DNA of 15,938 nucleotides, from NCBI GenBank assembly GCA_002728035.1, contig PBUZ01000044.1, forward strand, positions 15,891-31,828. Direction: 5' to 3'. This document shows, in pieces, positions 13,213 through 15,938 of this stretch. This DNA comes from Methanobacteriota archaeon (GTDB lineage: Archaea > Thermoplasmatota > Poseidoniia > Poseidoniales > Poseidoniaceae). The notes beneath the pieces were generated by a model. The model did not search any database and was not told the DNA's origin. It saw only the letters and a program-made list of their open reading frames with translations. Every line of letters starts with the position of its first letter. The first letter of the stretch is position 1. Position numbers and translations under genes: made by a program.

Positions 13213-14634
13213 ATGGAGGCGTGGATTCCCCTTGGATACCTGATCTCGGCAGCCTTGTTCATTTTTGGTCTCAAGAAACTCGGGCACCCTCGCACTGCTC
13301 CCCGTGGAAATCAATACGGTGCCATGGGTATGCTCGTGGCCGTCATCACCACGGTTGTTGACATGCAACTCGCCGCTGGCGGCATGAATTGGGAACTCAT
13401 TGTCGCCGGTTTGGTCGTCGGTTCCGTCATCGGCATGATCATGGCCATCAAGGTCGAGATGACGGGAATGCCAGAACTCGTCGCCCTGTTCAACGGTTTT
13501 GGCGGTGCTGCATCGGCACTCGTCGCTCTTGCTGAAACATGGAAATACATCGAAGACCCAACCATCGCACTTCCCACCGGACTCACCTTGCAAGTGGTTG
13601 TTGTCGCTGCCGGTCTTTCCGCGCTCGTTGGATGGATGACGCTCACGGGCTCCATTCTCGCCATGTTCAAACTCAAAGGCGGCGTGAACTTCTTTGGAAA
13701 GTGGATTCGAACACCTACTTGGGGACCTGCTTGGCTCAACCCTGTCAAAGTGTTGCTCACCGTCACCGTTTTGGCACTCATTGTGATGTCCATCAACGAC
13801 CCCACGAACACCGATTATCTGTGGGCCATTATCGGGATTTCTTGCTTGCTCGGTATTGTGCTTGTTCTTCCCATCGGTGGAGCCGATATGCCCGTCGTCG
13901 TGTCGTTGCTCAACTCACTCTCTGGCATTGCTGCTGCCTTCACGGGCTTCATCATCAGCAATCCTGTCCTCATTGTGGCAGGTTCTCTGGTCGGTGCCTC
14001 AGGTCTCATCTTGACCTTCATCATGTGCAAAGCCATGAACCGAACATTGCCGGATGTTCTCTTCAAGTCCTTCGGAGGAAGCACCAAAGAAACGGTTACG
14101 CGAACCAAGGTTGGCTCAGATCCTGACGAAGTGGCCATGATGGTCGATGGTGCACAGAAAGTCATCATCGTCCCAGGCTATGGTATGGCTGTCTCACAGT
14201 GCCAACATCAGGTCAAAGAATTCGGCGACCTGCTCGAAGAGAAGTTCGGTACTGAGGTCAAGTACGCCATTCACCCCGTTGCTGGTCGCATGCCTGGCCA
14301 CATGAACGTCTTGCTTGCAGAAGCCAATGTTCCGTATGAACAACTCATTGAGATGGATGAAATCAACCCTGAATTCCCCGAGTGCGATGTCGCCGTTGTC
14401 ATCGGCGCCAACGACACCTGCAACCCCGCCGCCCGAACAGGCGAAGGTCCGCTGGCAGGAATGCCCATCATTGACGCTGACCAAGCACGAACCGTGGTGA
14501 TCATCAAGCGTTCGCTTTCCGTCGGATACGCCGGTGTTGACAACGATTTGTTCTACATGGACAAAACGATGATGTTGTTCGGTGATGGAAAGGCCATGAT
14601 GACGGGATTGAACAACGCCATCAAGGAGATCTGA
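13213..14634 (+). CDS. pntB: NAD(P) transhydrogenase, beta subunit (membrane and NADP-binding domains)
   Basis: The 473-aa beta subunit combines the rest of the proton channel (about residues 1-290, eight or nine hydrophobic helices) with the NADP(H)-binding domain III at the C-terminus. The membrane part contains the conserved TGMPELVALFNGFGGAAS stretch. Domain III has VIIVPGYGMAVSQCQH near residue 320, HPVAGRMPGHMNVLLAEA, VVIGANDTCNPAA near 399-407, and SVGYAGVDNDLFY followed by KTMMLFGDGKAM at the end. These are the NADP-site motifs of the family. The complete three-subunit set means a functional transhydrogenase: proton motive force would drive NADH to NADPH conversion at the cytoplasmic membrane. 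No T-rich terminator follows. Confidence 0.96.
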   Translation: MEAWIPLGYLISAALFIFGLKKLGHPRTAPRGNQYGAMGMLVAVITTVVDMQLAAGGMNWELIVAGLVVGSVIGMIMAIKVEMTGMPELVALFNGFGGAASALVALAETWKYIEDPTIALPTGLTLQVVVVAAGLSALVGWMTLTGSILAMFKLKGGVNFFGKWIRTPTWGPAWLNPVKVLLTVTVLALIVMSINDPTNTDYLWAIIGISCLLGIVLVLPIGGADMPVVVSLLNSLSGIAAAFTGFIISNPVLIVAGSLVGASGLILTFIMCKAMNRTLPDVLFKSFGGSTKETVTRTKVGSDPDEVAMMVDGAQKVIIVPGYGMAVSQCQHQVKEFGDLLEEKFGTEVKYAIHPVAGRMPGHMNVLLAEANVPYEQLIEMDEINPEFPECDVAVVIGANDTCNPAARTGEGPLAGMPIIDADQARTVVIIKRSLSVGYAGVDNDLFYMDKTMMLFGDGKAMMTGLNNAIKEI

Positions 14635-14648
14635 AACGGGTCCCCGTT
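14635..14648 (+). other. Short inverted repeat after pntB
   Basis: AACGGG (14635-14640) and CCCGTT (14643-14648) are perfect complements separated by only two bases. Realistically the RNA forms a 5-bp stem with a GUCC loop. It directly follows the pntB stop. No T-run follows, so I would not call it a terminator; it could stabilise the 3' end of the pnt message. Confidence 0.3.
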
Positions 14649-14705
14649 CATGGACATGAAGCAACATTCAAAGAGCGTGCCCAAGTGGAAAAAACAGGTG
14701 AGATG

Positions 14706-15665
14706 ATGCAACGACGCACCCGAAACCTCTCGTTGATACTCGTCCTCTCACTCATGTTGGTCGCTCCAGTCCTCGGGAATCCGAACGGGCCGCCATGGGA
14801 TGCAGGTGGTGGAAACCTCGTGATCGATACTGGCTGTACGTGCCACGGAGGCGGTGCGCCATCAACAGAAGTCGTGGTGTCCGTCTCTGGCGTACCCCGT
14901 GCTTACAACGTGAGCGAAACATACACGTTCACCATCAGTCTTCAACACGCTTCGAACAACGGCGGCGGATTCCTGTTCTGGGACGAAGGCATTGGTACGC
15001 TCGCTCCCGGAGAAGGAAGTCAATCCGTTGATGACGAGCCAGGTGCACTGTCTCAATCCGAACCCGGAAATGACTGGGTCGTCGAGTGGACTGCGCCATC
15101 TGAAGACATGGGTCCTGCCAACTTCAAATTGGTAGGAAATGCCGTGAACGGCGACGGTTTGCCAAACGAAGACGACAAGTGGAACATTCTGACCTTCACC
15201 ATCAGTGCCCCTGGTGCAACAGAAATCGCCACGACCGAGGATGTCTCGCTTCGAACCATCAGCGTTGGCGATTACGATTCCTTGTTCGTTGCTGAAGAAG
15301 ACCCCGAGGCTATCGAGGCTGAAAGGCAAGAGGGTATAGCACACGAATTCTTCGCCAACGGTAACCTGTACTATTGGACTACACTCTCTCTGATCATCGT
15401 AGCCGCTGTGATTCAAGGCGAGTTCTACGAACGAAGATTCGGTGGTGGGCCGCCTCATTTGGACAAGAGTTTGGCCGTCCCACAAGGCCTCCGTCGTGGT
15501 GTTCTCGCCGCTGGGTTAGCTGTGTTGTTCGCATATTTGGTCGATGATGGTCAACCGTGGGGCTATGCCTTGGTTGCGGGCATGTTGACGCTGTGGGCAA
15601 TTTACGGCGTTTACAGAACTATCGTTCAAGCACGTGCCCCCAAGCAGTACCTCGACCTCGTTTGA
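14706..15665 (+). CDS. Exported membrane-anchored protein with a CxCH motif (choice-of-anchor/Reeler-like domain)
   Basis: The 319-aa product starts with MQRRTRNLSLILVLSLMLVA, a basic segment and hydrophobic signal. Just after the cleavage region it has GCTCHGGG (Cys44, Cys46, His47), followed by a beta-sandwich pattern: EVVVSVSGVP, ETYTFTISL, GGGFLFW, WVVEWTAPSED, FKLVGNAVNGDG and ILTFTIS. That order, a Cys/His cluster then a Reeler-like sandwich with NAVNGDG, resembles bacterial choice-of-anchor V proteins, whose cluster is normally CxxCH. Here only one residue separates the cysteines. The C-terminus has three hydrophobic helices (about 221-239, 265-280, 286-304) holding the domain to the membrane. 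GGTGA at 14697-14701 favours the ATG at 14706; an ATG at 14703 and a GTG at 14685 are alternatives. tatC follows nine bases after its stop, so the two are probably co-transcribed. Ligand and function unknown. Confidence 0.72.
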   Translation: MQRRTRNLSLILVLSLMLVAPVLGNPNGPPWDAGGGNLVIDTGCTCHGGGAPSTEVVVSVSGVPRAYNVSETYTFTISLQHASNNGGGFLFWDEGIGTLAPGEGSQSVDDEPGALSQSEPGNDWVVEWTAPSEDMGPANFKLVGNAVNGDGLPNEDDKWNILTFTISAPGATEIATTEDVSLRTISVGDYDSLFVAEEDPEAIEAERQEGIAHEFFANGNLYYWTTLSLIIVAAVIQGEFYERRFGGGPPHLDKSLAVPQGLRRGVLAAGLAVLFAYLVDDGQPWGYALVAGMLTLWAIYGVYRTIVQARAPKQYLDLV

Positions 15666-15674
15666 GTGGAAACC

Positions 15675-15938
15675 ATGGCGGTTCTTCTTGAATCCGACCG
15701 CTATACTCCCGCACAGGGACACCTCGATGAGCTCGCTGCTCGAACAACCGTTCTCTTTGTCGTGACTGGAATCTTGACAGTGGTATGGTCGTTTTTCGTG
15801 GACGATGTCTTGGTATCATTGATGAAAAGGCTGCAACCTTGCACCGGAGATTGCCTCAACGTCTACGACCCTGCACAATGGAGTGCGGTTCGCTGGACGA
15901 CGGCTCTGTTTTTGGCATTGATTTCCAGCGCCCCGATA
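15675..15938 (+). CDS. tatC: Sec-independent translocase TatC (N-terminal part, cut by window edge)
   Basis: TatC is the twin-arginine signal receptor of the Tat system, which exports folded proteins. The 88 visible residues carry the family start GHLDELAAR (residues 15-23) before the first helix (about 25-43). The first external loop follows with PCTGDCLNVYDPAQWSAVRW, and then the second helix begins and is cut by the edge. LNVYDP.QW.. is the usual lead into helix 2 of archaeal TatC. Glu19 matches the signal-binding Glu, but the Arg two residues later in E. coli (HLIELRKR) is Ala21 here. The loop cysteines Cys56 and Cys60 could form a disulfide. A GTG at 15666, immediately after the upstream stop, is a less likely start than the ATG at 15675. 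No stop lies in the window. Confidence 0.85.
   Translation, partial: MAVLLESDRYTPAQGHLDELAARTTVLFVVTGILTVVWSFFVDDVLVSLMKRLQPCTGDCLNVYDPAQWSAVRWTTALFLALISSAPI

Noticed and set aside
14635..14648. Hairpin after pntB as an intrinsic terminator
   Set aside because: The stem is short, the loop tight and no T-run follows; archaeal termination usually depends on T-rich tracts.
14826..14849. Canonical cytochrome c haem site
   Set aside because: The sequence is CTCH, with one residue between cysteines rather than two, so a standard haem-c call is not justified.
1..15938. tRNA, rRNA, CRISPR, insertion sequence, prophage or defence system
   Set aside because: I saw no cloverleaf, repeat-spacer pattern, transposase, integrase or known defence family on reading both strands.

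Overview
The window looks like a stretch of archaeal chromosome. I infer a marine euryarchaeon of the Candidatus Poseidoniales (Marine Group II) type. The first gene is an archaeal/eukaryotic-type ribosomal protein (S19e). There are long secreted, N-glycosylation-rich surface proteins, and TATA-like boxes sit about 25-35 nt before several starts. Some starts look leaderless, while others carry a GAGGTG or GGTG Shine-Dalgarno. The big surface protein ends in a short cytoplasmic tail with a GW..EQW..YG motif that I associate with this group. The lineage call rests on gene content and recalled protein style; no search was run.

Layout. 1-481 (-): S19e, cut by the window edge. 621-1478 (+) and 1537-5058 (+): a two-TM exported protein of unknown function and a 1173-aa modular surface protein. 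5071-5244 (+): a 57-aa two-helix membrane protein. 5255-5761 (+): a PqqD-like protein. 5763-7087 (-): an ATGA-overlapping pair, an NADPH-dependent FMN-reductase-like flavoprotein followed by a SUMF1/FGE-fold protein lacking both catalytic cysteines. 7160-9496 (+): a large TPR scaffold with Pro/Glu linkers. 9534-9929 and 9939-10592 (+): an A-type Fe-S carrier (HesB/IscA) and a short YgfZ-like protein. 10586-11524 (-): malate dehydrogenase. 11731-14634 (+): a tightly overlapping three-gene proton-translocating transhydrogenase operon (PntAA, PntAB, PntB). 14706-15665 (+): an exported protein with a CxCH motif and C-terminal membrane helices. 15675-15938 (+): TatC, cut by the window edge.

How the genes may work together. 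mdh (making NADH) and pnt (using proton motive force to turn NADH into NADPH) are divergent across a 206-nt spacer, the longest gap in the window. That spacer holds promoter-like boxes, a perfect 7-bp inverted repeat and a UUCG-capped hairpin. The A-type carrier and YgfZ are a natural Fe-S maintenance pair. The surface protein, small membrane protein and PqqD-like gene are collinear and closely spaced.

Coding density is very high. No gene-free stretch exceeds about 206 nt. I see no tRNA, rRNA, CRISPR array, insertion sequence or attachment site. No clear defence or mobile system is present. The most unusual items are the cysteine-less SUMF1 protein next to a flavoprotein, the orphan PqqD-like gene with its tiny membrane partner, and the CxCH protein beside TatC.
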